DNA of 64,000 nucleotides from Nemophila menziesii. Taxonomy: Eukaryota > Streptophyta > Magnoliopsida > Boraginales > Hydrophyllaceae. Positions 35,996-47,236 of this stretch are shown here, piece after piece. The DNA lies in assembly GCA_029959085.1 (NCBI GenBank), contig JARWIR010000002.1, forward strand, positions 30,704,233-30,768,232. Reading direction: 5' to 3'. Positions within the stretch are counted from its first letter, which is position 1. The number at the start of each line of letters is the position of its first letter. The translations under genes were made by a program, and so were the position numbers. The notes beneath the pieces are model-generated. The model was given only the letters and a program-made list of their open reading frames with translations. It made no database searches and had not been told where the DNA came from.

Positions 35996-37139
35996 TTATC
36001 CTTTGATTATGTAGTCTCCCCAGCAGTGGGTAAGGCTATGAATGTCTACAATTCGAAGCCTTTGACCTCTCGAAGGTCGTAACTCTATTAGTTTTGATGT
36101 CACCACTCGAGTAACAACAAATGGCCCCATCCACGCATTTTTGAAACCTCGTGGCCTATTCTCTTGTTTGGAGGCCTTCCAAGAAACCGTGGCTCCAACC
36201 CCGAACTCATTTTTATATCTCTTCTTCACGGGTTCATGGTGGTGGTCCTTCTCTTTAACCTCTTTAGATACTTCTGGAATAATGGGGAACTGAAGTGGCA
36301 CTTCTATCTTTTTGTCCAAGACAAGGGATGTTACAGAACTTTCTTTTATTATGAGGGCCACGTTTTCAATCTCAATCTCTACACTTGCATTCTCATTTGT
36401 TTCTGGAATAGCTTCTGTGAATACTTGTTGAGGTGTGAGTTCTTTTGTATCACCTTCAAGCATTTGGGTTTGGGTTTTGTCTTCTTTGCACACCTCTACA
36501 AATGCTTTATTGATGTCACTAGTTGAATAACTCGTATTCATAGGATTGGATGGTGACATCAATGGAGTACTAGGTGGCGAATCCATCCTAGTATCTTCTT
36601 CTTCTATCTCTTTTCTAACCAAGATTTCAAAATTTGATTCTTCTAAACGCGGCTTGGCTGGGTTTTCCATGGATGAGATTTTCCCTCCACAAGGTTTAAT
36701 TTCAACTTCGACTCGCTTATCAACAATTATCTCATATATGCTTAGCGCGGTTGATTCTTCTATTGTTGGAATCTCTAGTTCACTAGGTGTAACTTGTGGC
36801 GATTCTACTTCCTTATCTGTTGAAGACTAAACCTATAGCTACATCGAACCAAACATCGCTATCAATTTGAATGGCCTCATCATCAAAATTCGTACCTTGG
36901 CCAGTTTGTATAGATGGTACTTGTTGTAATTTCTCAATTGTTTCTGTGAGTTGCGTCAATCATTGCTCCATCAATTGATGTTGTTGTTGCATGTTTTGCA
37001 CTAATGATATGGCAGCATCTCTTTTTGCCTCACTCTTTACTACATTATCCATAGTCACCTTAATGAAACGATTGAGGAAGTCCTCCAACTTCCTGAGCCT
37101 CTCTTCATGATCTCTAAAGCTCCCTCGTGTCAGATCCAT
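35996..37139 (-). pseudogene. A5 polyprotein: coiled coil, acidic linker, integrase C-terminal-like GPF domain
   Basis: It starts MDLTRGSFRDHEERLRKL (ATG near 37139), a strongly helical, charged segment with heptad spacing, then a Gln-rich stretch. A stop and a frameshift (near 36836) lead into an acidic linker, open from there to 35996. The last 70 residues read FGVGATVSWK, NAWMGPFVVTRVV and CWGDYI. This is the V-G-x-x-V start and GPF box of Ty3/gypsy integrase C-terminal domains, closed by a WGG-type motif. No capsid, knuckle, protease, RT or integrase core is present. It could be a co-assembly or targeting factor; that is a guess. Confidence 0.68.
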
Positions 37140-37330
37140 GAATTTGTGTGCTGCATCAATAAATTTTTGTACTTGAATACACCAGATCTGTATTGGCTTT
37201 TTCTCTTGATAGGGGGAATCTCCATACCTAAAGAAAAACCTGAAAAGAGACTAAAACAAATAAACATAAAACTGAAAACAACTAAAACTACTAACCTAAC
37301 TTAAACACAAAATAAAATAACCGCAATAAA

Positions 37331-37348
37331 TCCCCGGCAGCGGCGCCA
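37331..37348 (-). other. Primer-binding site of A5
   Basis: Element sense TGGCGCCGCTGCCGGGGA, identical over 17 of 18 bases to the tRNA-Asp complement and six bases inside the LTR. It is intact, so the element could be primed if transcribed. Confidence 0.9.
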
Positions 37349-37354
37349 AAAACA

Positions 37355-38374
37355 TGGTGGGTCCTGGTGTGTTATAAAATAAAGCAATAAAAGTAATAAA
37401 ATAAAGGATCCACAGACCGCAAGTGTACTGGTCGTTCCAAGTAATAGATAAGTAAAGTCGGGATAATCGTCTCCACAGAAATTTAAGTAGTTATTCTAAC
37501 TTCGTGTTCAATATTAGAATAGATAGTTTTAATTGTCTTAATTATAAAGATAAGCAGCAAAGGAGTTTGTTTTCTAATTAACTAAATAATAAAATAATTA
37601 ATAAATAATTAATAACAAATAATTATGTAAATAAGATAAGGAGATGCAAGTATGAATCTATCCTATTGAATTTATGATTCCTAAGAATAAGGGTGAATGA
37701 GAAATCTCACAATAGTCGGGACTCTATAATCTCCTAGCCCCATGTCGGGTGGACCTAGGAGCTATCCTAAAGTACTATAAACCCCTATATGGTCGAATAT
37801 GCCTCTTCAGATGTGAAGTTCTTTTACCTCTTTGGCTACGTGGTTAGTCAATCCTGTCGGGCAATAACGGACACCACACGTCTATATCCTAGTTCTGTAA
37901 TTAAACCCCCCTGTCGGATAATCACTCGCCACTAAGTGAATAGCCTAATTACTAAAACCTACTCTTGATTCATGACGTCAACGATAGTAAACAAGCACAA
38001 GAATATAGTCAATGAAAATTAAGAACCAATTCAATTAAATACTAATATTCCAGATTCAAATTAAAACAGAAAAACAATAATCAATGATTCATATAATTAC
38101 AATCCTAAAGAGAAATTATGCACATTAAACTATTGAATGATTAGTTTAGATATACATCATAGACAAAATAGATCTAATACTAATTTACCCAAATAGTAGA
38201 GGTGGAGAAGTGTTGAATTGATGTACTTAAGCTCTAGCTCTTACTTCTTCCTCCTCTAGATCCTCCTGGTTGCTTCTATAATGATTTATGTATGTATATT
38301 AAAATTATGCAGCGAAGGGATGATTTTCTAAGGTTTAGAACTGATATATATAGGTGCTAGGTTGAAATCTTAGA
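37355..38374 (-). repeat. 5' LTR of A5, truncated
   Basis: Matches the first 1060 bases of the 3' LTR. It ends abruptly at gaaatcttag, where A6 LTR sequence begins. About 500 bases equivalent to 32728-33231 are lost, together with the target duplication. Confidence 0.88.
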
Positions 38375-39371
38375 TATGGTCAAAACAAGACCCTTTAAAC
38401 CTCATTAATCAGCACCTTTCCAATACGCTTCATATTATATCATCTTTAGAGAAAAGGTAAGGCAGAGGCAAGAGCTGAAGCTGGAGAAATACCTTTCTTT
38501 GACCAACAGCTCAATTCAGTTCCTCAATCGAGATTTATTTTATTTCTGTTATTAGGAAAATGTATAATTATAATTTCTTTTTAGTATTTTATTTCTGTAT
38601 GAGCTAAATTTACAAATACTTGAGAATCGCATAACGGGTTAAGCCATAGTTTATTTATTTTAGTATTTTTGGATTTGAGATTGTTTTAATTTAATTCAAA
38701 TTAGGTTTTTCATATCGTTTATTGGTTCAAGCTCATTTACTAGTTTTAATTGTGTCGGGAATTAGAATTTGGTTATAGTAATTAGGCTATTCACTAGTAG
38801 TGGTGATCATCCAGAAGGGGGGGGGGTTAATTACTGAACTAATTAATAAACGTGTGGTGTTCGTCATTGATCCTAACGAGCTTGACTAACTCCTTAGCCA
38901 ATTGAGTAAAACACTTAATCATCTAAACATAGCTTATAATCAACCTGAAGGGGTTTGTTATACTGTAAGATAACTCCTAAGTCTACTTGACGGGAGTTAG
39001 GAAATAGAGTCCCGACTAATATAATATTACCAACTTATCTCTTAAATGAAAGCACTAAATACAAGGATTATGTGGATCCCAAGTGATACTCAAGTATACT
39101 TTTCATATCCCTATCTAGAAATTTAGTATTTACTTTATTTTCATTATGTTTAATCTTAGCTAATTTATTTTATTGCGTCTAGTATTATCAAAAAACCAAA
39201 CAAAAATCCATCTATCTTTTATTTATCTTGCATGACAATTAATTCTACCTAGCAATCCCTGTGGAGACGATTAACCCATTTTTACCGATTTATTACTTGG
39301 ACGACCCGTACACTTGCGGTAGTCGCTTCTCTTCTTTAGTGTTGATTTTTGTCACACTCTAGGAGTGACCA
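38375..39371 (+). repeat. 5' LTR of A6, 5' truncated
   Basis: Aligns with about 43965-44973 of the 3' LTR. The first 580 bases are missing at the junction with A5. It ends AGTGACCA before the PBS. A stem with arms TAACTCC and GGAGTTA sits at 38971-38999. Confidence 0.85.
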
Positions 39372-39377
39372 AGTTTT

Positions 39378-39396
39378 TGGCGCCGTTGCCGGGGAT
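39378..39396 (+). other. Primer-binding site of A6
   Basis: TGGCGCCGTTGCCGGGGAT, a perfect match to the complement of the plant tRNA-Asp 3' end and the best PBS in the window. Confidence 0.93.
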
Positions 39397-39525
39397 TGCA
39401 TCGTGTGGCCTTTGTGTTTAATTATTTTAGTAGAGTTAACTGTTTCTATTTTACGCTTGGGTTTTGTTTTTATCTTTCTTTTATAGGTCTATACGTAGGA
39501 TAATGCCCAAGAGATTCAATTAAAG

Positions 39526-40752
39526 ATGTATGGAGGACATTATCAAAATCTTGGTCCATTCGAGTATTGGAAAGATTCTTTGGGACAACAACAATGGGGT
39601 AGTAACTTCTACCAACCACCTTATCCAGACCCGCAAGAGAAAAGATGGAACAACCAATGGATCAAGAATAATCAACAACAATCACCTTATCACTATCAAC
39701 AACAGCAAGGATGGAATATTTAGCAACCTCCACAAATAACTCTTTTTGATCTGAAGGAAACACTTGCTAAATTCATGCACATAGGCGAGGGAAGCAACGC
39801 CACATCGAAAAGAATACAAAAACTGCAAGACTAAGCTTCTGCTCGAAACAAGATGATAGACCAAGCTATCGCTCAACTTGCAAATCCTCAAAGCACACAA
39901 AATAATTTTCCTGATTTAGCCGAGAGTGGTAGCAAGTCTTATGAATATTCCACTCCCCCAAGGGATGGAAGAGATCAACCGGAAGAAGCAGTTGAGGTAG
40001 AGGTATTTAAAGAAGACCCTTGTGATAGTGATATGACCAGCGTGCCGAATATGAATGAAAACCACCATGTGGTTGAGAATCTTGTTAGCATGGTGGAAAA
40101 AGGAGTAGGAACACAAATCCTAGAAGATGAAACTGAGATTTCTATTGCTATGGAGTGTGCACATGATCAAGAGATAAAATGCGAACAGGAAGAGGTGTTG
40201 ATCGAGGTTATAGAAATTTAGAAGCAAGGATATGATGAGGTAATAGTGGAAGATTGGGTTGAAAACAAAGACGGTTCTGAAGTGGTTGAGGAGTTAATTA
40301 AAGAACTCAAGGTTCACAATAAAATAGAAGTTGAATATCTGACACAAAAAGTTCACCCATCAAGTAAAGCTCAACTCGTTAATGATCAACCTCCACCACC
40401 AAAAATTAATCAACATAAACTGTGCAAGAAAGGTGCTACACCGTGAGTGTAAGGCGGCATGGAGGGGCACCTACTCAACTCATTTCAAAGATGAACGTGA
40501 GATCTAAAAGAATAAAAATGAGCTTCGACTGTGCAAGACGGTCGTCTATTATGTGGTGGAGAATGAGTTTCATCATGAAAGTAAGAAGAAAAACGAGGAA
40601 CTTAGCCACCCCCTTTCAAAGATCGATTAAATCAAATTTTAGGTGGGAAAGCTCCAAATCTTACATGTCAAGGACGAGGCGAATTTAAGCGGAGCAAGGG
40701 CCTCAATACAATCTTCATGGAAGGTAACGCATCGAACTTAAAGACGGAATAA
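39526..40752 (+). pseudogene. A6 polyprotein: Gln-rich, acidic, basic C-terminal module
   Basis: One frame runs from ATG 39526 to 40446 with three in-frame stops (39721, about 39832, 40219). N-terminal residues 1-65 are rich in Gln, Tyr and Pro, like the tail that follows the zinc knuckle in other gag proteins here. A helical segment (KMIDQAIAQLANPQ) and a long acidic stretch follow. After frameshifts the end (to TAA 40750) reads PPPFKDRLNQILGG and GRGEFKRSKGLNTIF, a basic module unlike the GPF domain of the sister elements. No capsid, knuckle, PR or RT. I do not recognise the C-terminal module. Confidence 0.6.
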
Positions 40753-40765
40753 ACAAAAGTGGTTA

Positions 40766-40781
40766 TTGGGAGACACCCCAT
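40766..40781 (+). other. Hairpin just 3' of the A6 polyprotein ORF
   Basis: ATTGGGAGACACCCCA folds as TGGG and CCCA around a short loop, 14 bases after the stop. It is the same element as at 35933-35950 on the other strand. Confidence 0.6.
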
Positions 40782-40986
40782 ATTTTGAAATTTCATCCAG
40801 TCTTTAAATTCGTAGTGTAAATTTTTAAAATCGTCAGTAATTTGATGTTTATTAGTGTAAATTTTTAAGAATTGAGAAGAGTTGACGTGTTTTGATGTTT
40901 ACAGGTGTTACAATTCTTGAGTTTGAGTTTAAACAGGTGTTAGACGGATATAGAACGCGTCTAAGTGGTCTTTGGTAACAACACGG

Positions 40987-41275
40987 ACTGGCTAGCCGGC
41001 CCTGTGACCGGTATGCCCGTCCAGCTCTCGGCAACGCTCTTGGAAAATACCCACTTATACTCACTTGTAAAGTGCGTTGGCGACAAATATCATTGACGAC
41101 TGGCTAGCCAGCCTCGTGACCGGCATTGCTGGTCAGAAAATATCATTTACAGCGCTCAAATGTCGGAATTGACCGTTTCTTGAGCTTAAACCGCGTATTT
41201 TTAAGATCTTTCTAATGTGGATATCGTTATTCGCGTTTAGCTAGCCTTTCCTGTGGTCGGCATGCCGGTCGAGCT
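40987..41275 (+). repeat. CG-rich palindrome array of A6 (class I)
   Basis: Sites: TGGCTAGCCGG (40989), GACCGGTATGCCCGTC (41006), TGGCTAGCCA (41101), GACCGGCATTGCTGGTC (41118), AGCTAGCC (41239) and GTCGGCATGCCGGTCGA (41255). They come in pairs about 20 bases apart, repeated roughly every 110-140 bases. Confidence 0.75.
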
Positions 41276-41673
41276 CTCGACAATTCCTGGAAAATCATGT
41301 TTTAGACGCAACTATGTTGTGCGTTGGCCTCTCACGCCAGAAAAACCATGAATTACGAACCCAAACTATGAAAATACCTACAACCCACCATTGAAACACC
41401 AAATTATCATCAAATCTTCCATCTAAATCAATCCTAACACATAATCGATCACAAAGATTTTCAAAAACACAAAGAAATTCCAACTTTAATCCAAATTTTT
41501 TTCTTCACCAACCTTAAAGTTTTGCAATTAAAACTCCAATACTTTTGATATTGATTACCCAACTCATAAAATACTATAATATGTATCTATACACCTTCAA
41601 GAACACCAAAAGTCATAAATTTTATCCAAAACTTTTATAAATTCTTGAAGCTCTGAGTTTGGGGTCATCCGAG

Positions 41674-41980
41674 ATGACATGAAGGTTGGAGAAGTTAGTA
41701 AGAACATAAATGGAAAAGAGAGGTTGGTGTTAAGGATGGATTTCCGAGGACGGTGTAGAGGAGGACGATGATTAAAGCTAAAGGAAATAAAGAATCGAGT
41801 TGATGAAGTATACTTTAAAGAAGATGAATTCAACGGTGTATGATCTATATATCGTCACTAAGAAGACTTCACTACCTCTATGCGATATTACATGTAATCG
41901 GCCTAGTGCTGATCCAGATATGTTTCCTTCTCCCTTTTTCTCGTTTAGTAGTGTATATTTGTTTATCTGCTTTATAGTGT
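41674..41980 (+). pseudogene. A6 third ORF remnant
   Basis: A PPT-like tract and ATG (41674) stand where the other third ORFs begin, but the frame stops after Met-Thr. Short stretches up to about 41930 may be its decayed body. The hairpin that normally follows this ORF is present at 41987-42006, so most of the gene was deleted. Confidence 0.45.
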
Positions 41981-41986
41981 CTTATT

Positions 41987-42006
41987 GAGTCCTGGGGACA
42001 TGACTC
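41987..42006 (+). other. Conserved hairpin 3' of the third ORF (A6)
   Basis: Arms GAGTCCTG and CATGACTC around GGGA (one mismatch), followed within 10 bases by the PPT-like GGAGTTTGGGGTGGGG. Confidence 0.6.
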
Positions 42007-43383
42007 ATTTTGGAGTTTGGGGTGGGGTCCTCGTTGTCCTCTTTCCCAATTTTATGTGTTATTCGGTTTACTGCTTTTTGAAAAATTTAAAAAAATCAAA
42101 TAAAAATTAGTTTAAAGAATGATTTGATTATAGAGTTTGTTGAATGTCCCCATAAGCATAATTTTTGTAAATTAGTGACAGATAATAGTAGATCTTAGAG
42201 TTAATGTAAAATGCACCTTGAATACATGCAAACACTAGATAATAGATAGGAAAAATTAATGGACAATGAAAAAGAAGTAAGCTTGGACTTAGTGAGAATG
42301 AGCGCTGTGTAAAATTTGGAGATCTAAATGAGTAGAGAACCCACTTATTTATGAACTAGAGGTGAAAATGGAGTGAAACTATGTAACAAGGAAAAATAGA
42401 GGTAGTTCTTTGATAGCTAGTTGAGACCTTTTTAGCTAACCCGTAATTAATTATATCCTTCTTAGTCCCATTTTTGAGCCTTTAATACTTTCTTTTGAAG
42501 CCACATTATATAAGCTTATCCTTTAGATGTTAGGACTATACCATATGACCCGCACTTAAATCATGATTACTTAAGACTAGTTGTCCTTGAGCTTGAGTTT
42601 GGGGTGACGGAATTTGTATTACATCTGTTGGGTAAATTTGTGATGTGCTTGAATGATTATGCAATGTATTGTAAATTCCTTTGTTGGTTTCTAAGAAAAA
42701 GAGAAAAGAAAAAGAAAGAAAGAGAAAAAATTGAGAAAATAAGTTAGCATGACAATTCACATTGAAAAGAATGTCATGTTAAACTTACAAAAAAAGATTG
42801 AATAAATATTGAAATAAAAAGAGGCGGCAAAGGAATAATTATATTGTAATCATATTGTTAGTTTGGGTTTATATGGGGACGCTAAATATGTGCGTCAAGT
42901 GAGTGTGGATATACATGAGTGTAAACTCAAGCTCAAGAGAGTTTGTTGAAGGTTAGTGAGGAGAGAGCCAAAATCTCACTTTTCATTGTCCAAATGTACC
43001 ATACCGTCCCTAAGCCTACGTTAAAACTGAAAAGACCTAGTGATTTCTAGGTACATAGTGGAATAAATTTTTTGCTAATAGGGAGTAAGTTAAGTGGAGC
43101 GTTCGAAGCAAGTAAAGATTCATGAACACCCTATAGCCACCATCTCGAGCTAAGTATCAAGTGTAATCCTCTAGCATTGTGAAATTAATTTTGGAGTGTA
43201 ATTATTTATGTGTTTGATTTTGTACTATAGGTGTATATGTGCATTAGTTTTTGGGTTGTACTACATGAGATTTATTTAAGTTTTGATTCGGGTTCAAACT
43301 TTATATTTATCATTTGCTTCTTCCCTTAGACCTCTACTTTTGTTTTAATTTGTAGGGACGACAAATGTTTGAGTTGGAGGCCT
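42007..43383 (+). other. 3' noncoding domain and PPT of A6
   Basis: Noncoding, shared with the other elements. PPT-like tracts lie at 42012-42027 and 42591-42605. The conserved block (plus strand CATACCGTCCCTAAGCC) is at 43000-43016. The true PPT, TTTGAGTTGGAGGCCT, lies just before the LTR at 43384. In this element the conserved block has the opposite strand sense to its element-sense form in A1, A5 and A9, because A6 is in plus orientation. Confidence 0.6.
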
Positions 43384-44973
43384 TGATGTCACCCTATTTG
43401 TGATAAATAAAACCCTTCAGGAGACATTATTTTAGGTAGAAATTGGACTTAGTTATTATATTTATTAGCATAATTCGCCATGTTACACTTTCTTCCTTCG
43501 TTTTATACTCATTGTTACTTTTAGAGCTTTTGTTATTAATTTGCTTGGTTAGTATCAAGTTCTTAGGTACATGGATGTTAGAAGACATTGAGTTGAAGAG
43601 AAGAAGAGAAGAAGAGAAGAAGAGAAGAAGTGGAGTTTAAAATTCAAGAGCAAGCAAAAGAGTTATGGCAGCAAAAGTCACCACTTTAGTGAAGGAGAAG
43701 AAATTCCAGATTGAGAAAGTCATCCCTTATTAGATTCACCGAGCCCAAACTGTGCAGAATCTGAACTTGTGGTTTCAATGAAAACGATGCGCCTCTGAGT
43801 TAGAGATATTTGAGAAGTGGAATCAGGTGATTTGGATCAGGGAGTCAAGAGTTACGCCTATTTTACTAAAGTGTGTACAACAGATGCGGGAATTATAAAA
43901 TGGACTTGGACCCTTAATCACTAAATTGAGCCCAAGGTTAACCTAATCTTTTTTTAATCATTATAAAAGGACCTTAAACTTCATTAATCAGCACCTTTAA
44001 ATACGTTTCATATTATATCATCTTTAGAGAAAGGGCAAGGTAGAGGCAAGAGCGGAAGCTAGAGAAATACTTTTATTTAACCAACAACTCAATTCAATTC
44101 CTCTATCTAGGTTTATTTTATTTCTGTTATCAGGAAATTGTATAATACTAATTTCTCTTCAGTATTTTATTTCAATATGAGCTAAATTTACAAATACTTG
44201 AGAATCACATAATGGGTTAAGCCATAGTTTATTTATTTTAGTACTTTTGGATTTGGGATTGTTTTAATTTAATTCAAGTTAGGTTTTCATATTGTTAATT
44301 AGTTCATGCTTATATACTAATTTTAATAATGCCAGGAATTAAAATTAGGTTATATCTATTGACTAGCGGTGGTGATCATCCGGAAGACGGGTTTAATTAC
44401 CGAACTAATTAATAAACGTGTGGTGTTCGTCATTGATCCCGACAGGCTTGACTAACTGCGTAGCCAATAGGGTAATTCACTTAATCATCTAAACGTAGCT
44501 TATAATCGCCCCAACGGGGTTTGTAATATTGTAGGATAACTCCCCAGTCTACCCTGACGGGAGTTAGTTTATTGTAGAGTCCCGACTAATATAGAATCAC
44601 CAACTTGTCCCTTAAACGAAAGCACTAAATACATGAACTTAGGTGGATCCCTAGCAAGACTCAAGCATACTTTTCATATCAGCGTCTAAACCTTTAGTCT
44701 TTACTTTATTTTCATTATGTTTAATCTTAGCTAATTTATTTTATTGCGTCTAGTATTTTCATAATTATAAAAACCAATCAAAAATCCATCTATCTTTTAT
44801 TTATTTTGCACCGCAATTAATTCTACTTATCGTTTAAACACATATGTTTCACCTAGCAATCCCTGTGGAGACGATTAACCCATTTTTACCGAATTTTTAC
44901 TTGGATGACCGGTACACTTGTGGTAGTCTCTTCTCTTCTTTAGTGTTGATTTTTATCACACTCTAGGAGCGAC
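43384..44973 (+). repeat. 3' LTR of A6
   Basis: Starts TGATGTCACC after the PPT and ends ...GGAGCGAC, missing the terminal bases CA seen in the 5' LTR. A purine-only tandem repeat of GAAGAGAA units lies at 43594-43632. A stem with arms TAACTCC and GGAGTTA sits at 44537-44566. Confidence 0.85.
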
Positions 44974-45597
44974 TAGATTACCATAATATTAGTTAGATGG
45001 TTACCAGGAAGGGGTGTCTAATTATTGAAACACCATATACACGTCTAGTGTGCAATAGTGATCCGAAAGGGCTTGTCTAACTTGATAGTACTTAGGGTTT
45101 GAGATTAACCACCTATCATTGCGCAGGGTCCCCTTACCCAAGTCCCCTGGTAATCGGTAGGTCGCCACCTAAGTCCACCCGGAAGGGGGTTAGGAAGAAT
45201 ACAGAATCCTGAATATTGCATATCACAAAATTCTTCCTTACATAAATAGGTCATAACACAAGGCTAGTGGGGATTACTTGCTATATCTCGAGTTAAACTC
45301 TCATACTACTTCTATCCCTTCTAAATATTTCTTGTCTGTATTTCATTTAGTTAATTGTTTAGATTCATAAAACCAAAAAATATTGTAGTCTTTCAGCGTA
45401 CTATTCTTCTAACTTCTTTATTTGCACTTTATATTTGCATTAGTTCCTAGCTCGCTTTCGTAGTCTCTGAGGACGAATTCTGTTTATAATTAAAAATTGC
45501 TTACATTTTGTTATACTTGTAGTGAGTAACGTTATTGGTTAGGGTGATTAGTTCTCTTATTTATATCTATTATTTTATCATACCCTACCAGCCACCA
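44974..45597 (+). repeat. Right part of the A4 5' LTR
   Basis: Begins at gattaccataata, which matches 52021 in the A4 3' LTR, and runs to the LTR end GCCACCA before the PBS. It continues the LTR part at 30854-31665. Confidence 0.82.
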
Positions 45598-45603
45598 AGT
45601 ATT

Positions 45604-45621
45604 TGGCGCCGCTGCCGGGGA
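45604..45621 (+). other. Primer-binding site of A4
   Basis: TGGCGCCGCTGCCGGGGA, six bases after the LTR end. One difference from the tRNA-Asp complement, as in A5. Confidence 0.9.
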
Positions 45622-45704
45622 CTACATCGTTAGTCCTAGTGTTTTTATTTAAGTTAGTTCTATTTTACGCTTTTGTTTTAAATTTTCTATTTCACGTTAT
45701 TCAG

Positions 45705-46930
45705 ATGGAAAGTACGAGATATATAGATCTTCCCATCTCATTCAGAGTGCAACCTAGAGGAATCCGCACTCCAGAAATCCAAGCCACTAAATTTAGACCT
45801 AATCCAGGCATGATTGAACAATTTTTGAGTTATGGTCGATTTAGTGGTGCTGCACATCAGGATCTGGTTCGTTATATTCAGAAATTCATACAGATCTATG
45901 ATGCCTACATCATCAAAGGTGTCACACAGGAATATATGTACAACGTTATGTTACAATTCTTTTTAACCGAAAGTGCAAGCGATTGGTATGTCTACCAACA
46001 CCCTGAATCAATTACAGATTAGGATAAACTCCAATCAAATTTTCTAGATCAATTCTATCCGTTTAGTAGACGCTTGAGTGACTTGTTAGTGTTAGAACAA
46101 TTTATGCAAGAAGAAGGGGAAAGTATTGGTGAAGCGTGGTTACGTTTTAACGAAAAGAAAGTGAGGTGTCCATTCCACGTCTCCTCATCTGAATATCAAT
46201 TAACCATGTTCTTTGGAGGACTCAATAGCGTGTCTAAGGAAAAGGTAAATAATTTAGAATATTAAATTTTTGTTTTATTAGATCCAGAAAATGCTCGTAT
46301 CATCATAGAAAAAGTTATCGAAACCGAAAGAAGTTGTCCATTAGAGACATAAGAAGAACATACCTTAGAAGCGCTAAGGATAAAAGAATTAAGCCAACAA
46401 CTCAAGGAATTACACGAAAAATCACGCTTAGAATGCAGTTTTGTAGCCAAATGAATCAGGTAAACACAATACCTCCATGTCATGGTTGTATAGAAAGTAA
46501 TCATTCGTTGGAGAATTGCATTAACAATCCAGCTTCGATTTCCTTTGTATCCCATCAAAGAGTCCATTATTCCAAAGGCGATTATCATCCTCAAGGTAAT
46601 AACATTAATTATTATTCGGTAACTATTATCAATCTCGACCTCAAAATTATTTTCAAGATTAACCACAACAAATCTATCAACAAATTCCAACTTATGAAGA
46701 TCAACCTCCATATTACAATTCGTATTAAACACAACAAGCTACATACGGTCAACCTTCACCGCAACCTTCAAGTAATAGTTTGGAACAAAGTCTAGATAAA
46801 TTCATGGATACTATGAAGGACAAGATGAAGATGAGTCAACAAAGATTTAAGGAACAAGCCAGGGTTATAAAAGAACTTGAGAATCAAGTGTCACAAATTT
46901 CCAGTTTATTACAAACAAAGGGCAACTTTC
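45705..46930 (+). pseudogene. A4 gag
   Basis: ATG at 45705 starts MESTRYIDLPISFRVQ. The frame stays open to 46265 apart from one TAG at 46020. Capsid landmarks are KFRPNPGMIEQFLSYGRF, SASDWYVY and FMQEEGESIGEAWLRF. After a frameshift the knuckle CHGCIESNHSLENC (about 46473-46514) has a complete CX2CX4HX4C pattern. A Tyr/Asn/Gln-rich tail and a helical MKDKMKMSQQ segment follow toward PR. One stop plus one shift in the capsid is mild damage for this window. Confidence 0.82.
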
Positions 46931-47236
46931 AAGTGATACTATAAACCCTCAAGATGATGCTTGTCATGCAGTTGGATTAAGAAGTAAAAAACAATTACCT
47001 CCACCGAGAGTGGAAGAGATAGAACAACCAAAAGAACCAACCCCTAATCCTGAAGAGGTGGTTTAAGAAACAGTTGAAGATAAAATTGAAGAGGTAATTT
47101 AACCAAATAGTGTCCCTATAGAGAAGACACAAGAGGTGAAGAAAAGTATAGTGGTAAACAACAACGTCCTCCCCCACAATTTCCATCATGTGTCAAAAAT
47201 AAAAACAATGAAAAAGAATTCAAGAAGTTCCTTGAC

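Larger units (their letters stand above)
31666..38374 (-). mobile_element. A5: non-autonomous Athila-like derivative without gag, PR, RT or IN core
   Basis: Minus strand: 3' LTR 31666-33231, 5' LTR 37355-38374 (truncated), intact PBS 37331-37348, PPT 33232-33248. The internal region is only 4.1 kb. Its single polyprotein ORF has a coiled coil, an acidic linker and an integrase C-terminal-like GPF domain, and lacks capsid, zinc knuckle, PR, RT and IN core. A palindrome array, a remnant of the third ORF and the conserved 3' noncoding domain follow. It is inserted in the A4 LTR after gatgt; the right flank is lost. Confidence 0.82.
38375..44973 (+). mobile_element. A6: non-autonomous Athila-like derivative without gag capsid, PR, RT or IN
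   Basis: Plus strand: truncated 5' LTR 38375-39371, perfect PBS 39378-39396, 3' LTR 43384-44973. The internal 4 kb holds one broken ORF (Gln-rich, helical, acidic, basic end), a hairpin, a palindrome array, a dead third ORF, a second hairpin and the 3' noncoding domain. The 3' LTR lacks its last bases and joins A4 LTR sequence directly. Confidence 0.82.

Noticed and set aside
43594..43632. Purine-rich tandem repeat as a polypurine tract
   Set aside because: It lies inside the A6 LTR, not at its edge. The true PPT at 43368-43383 has the family sequence.
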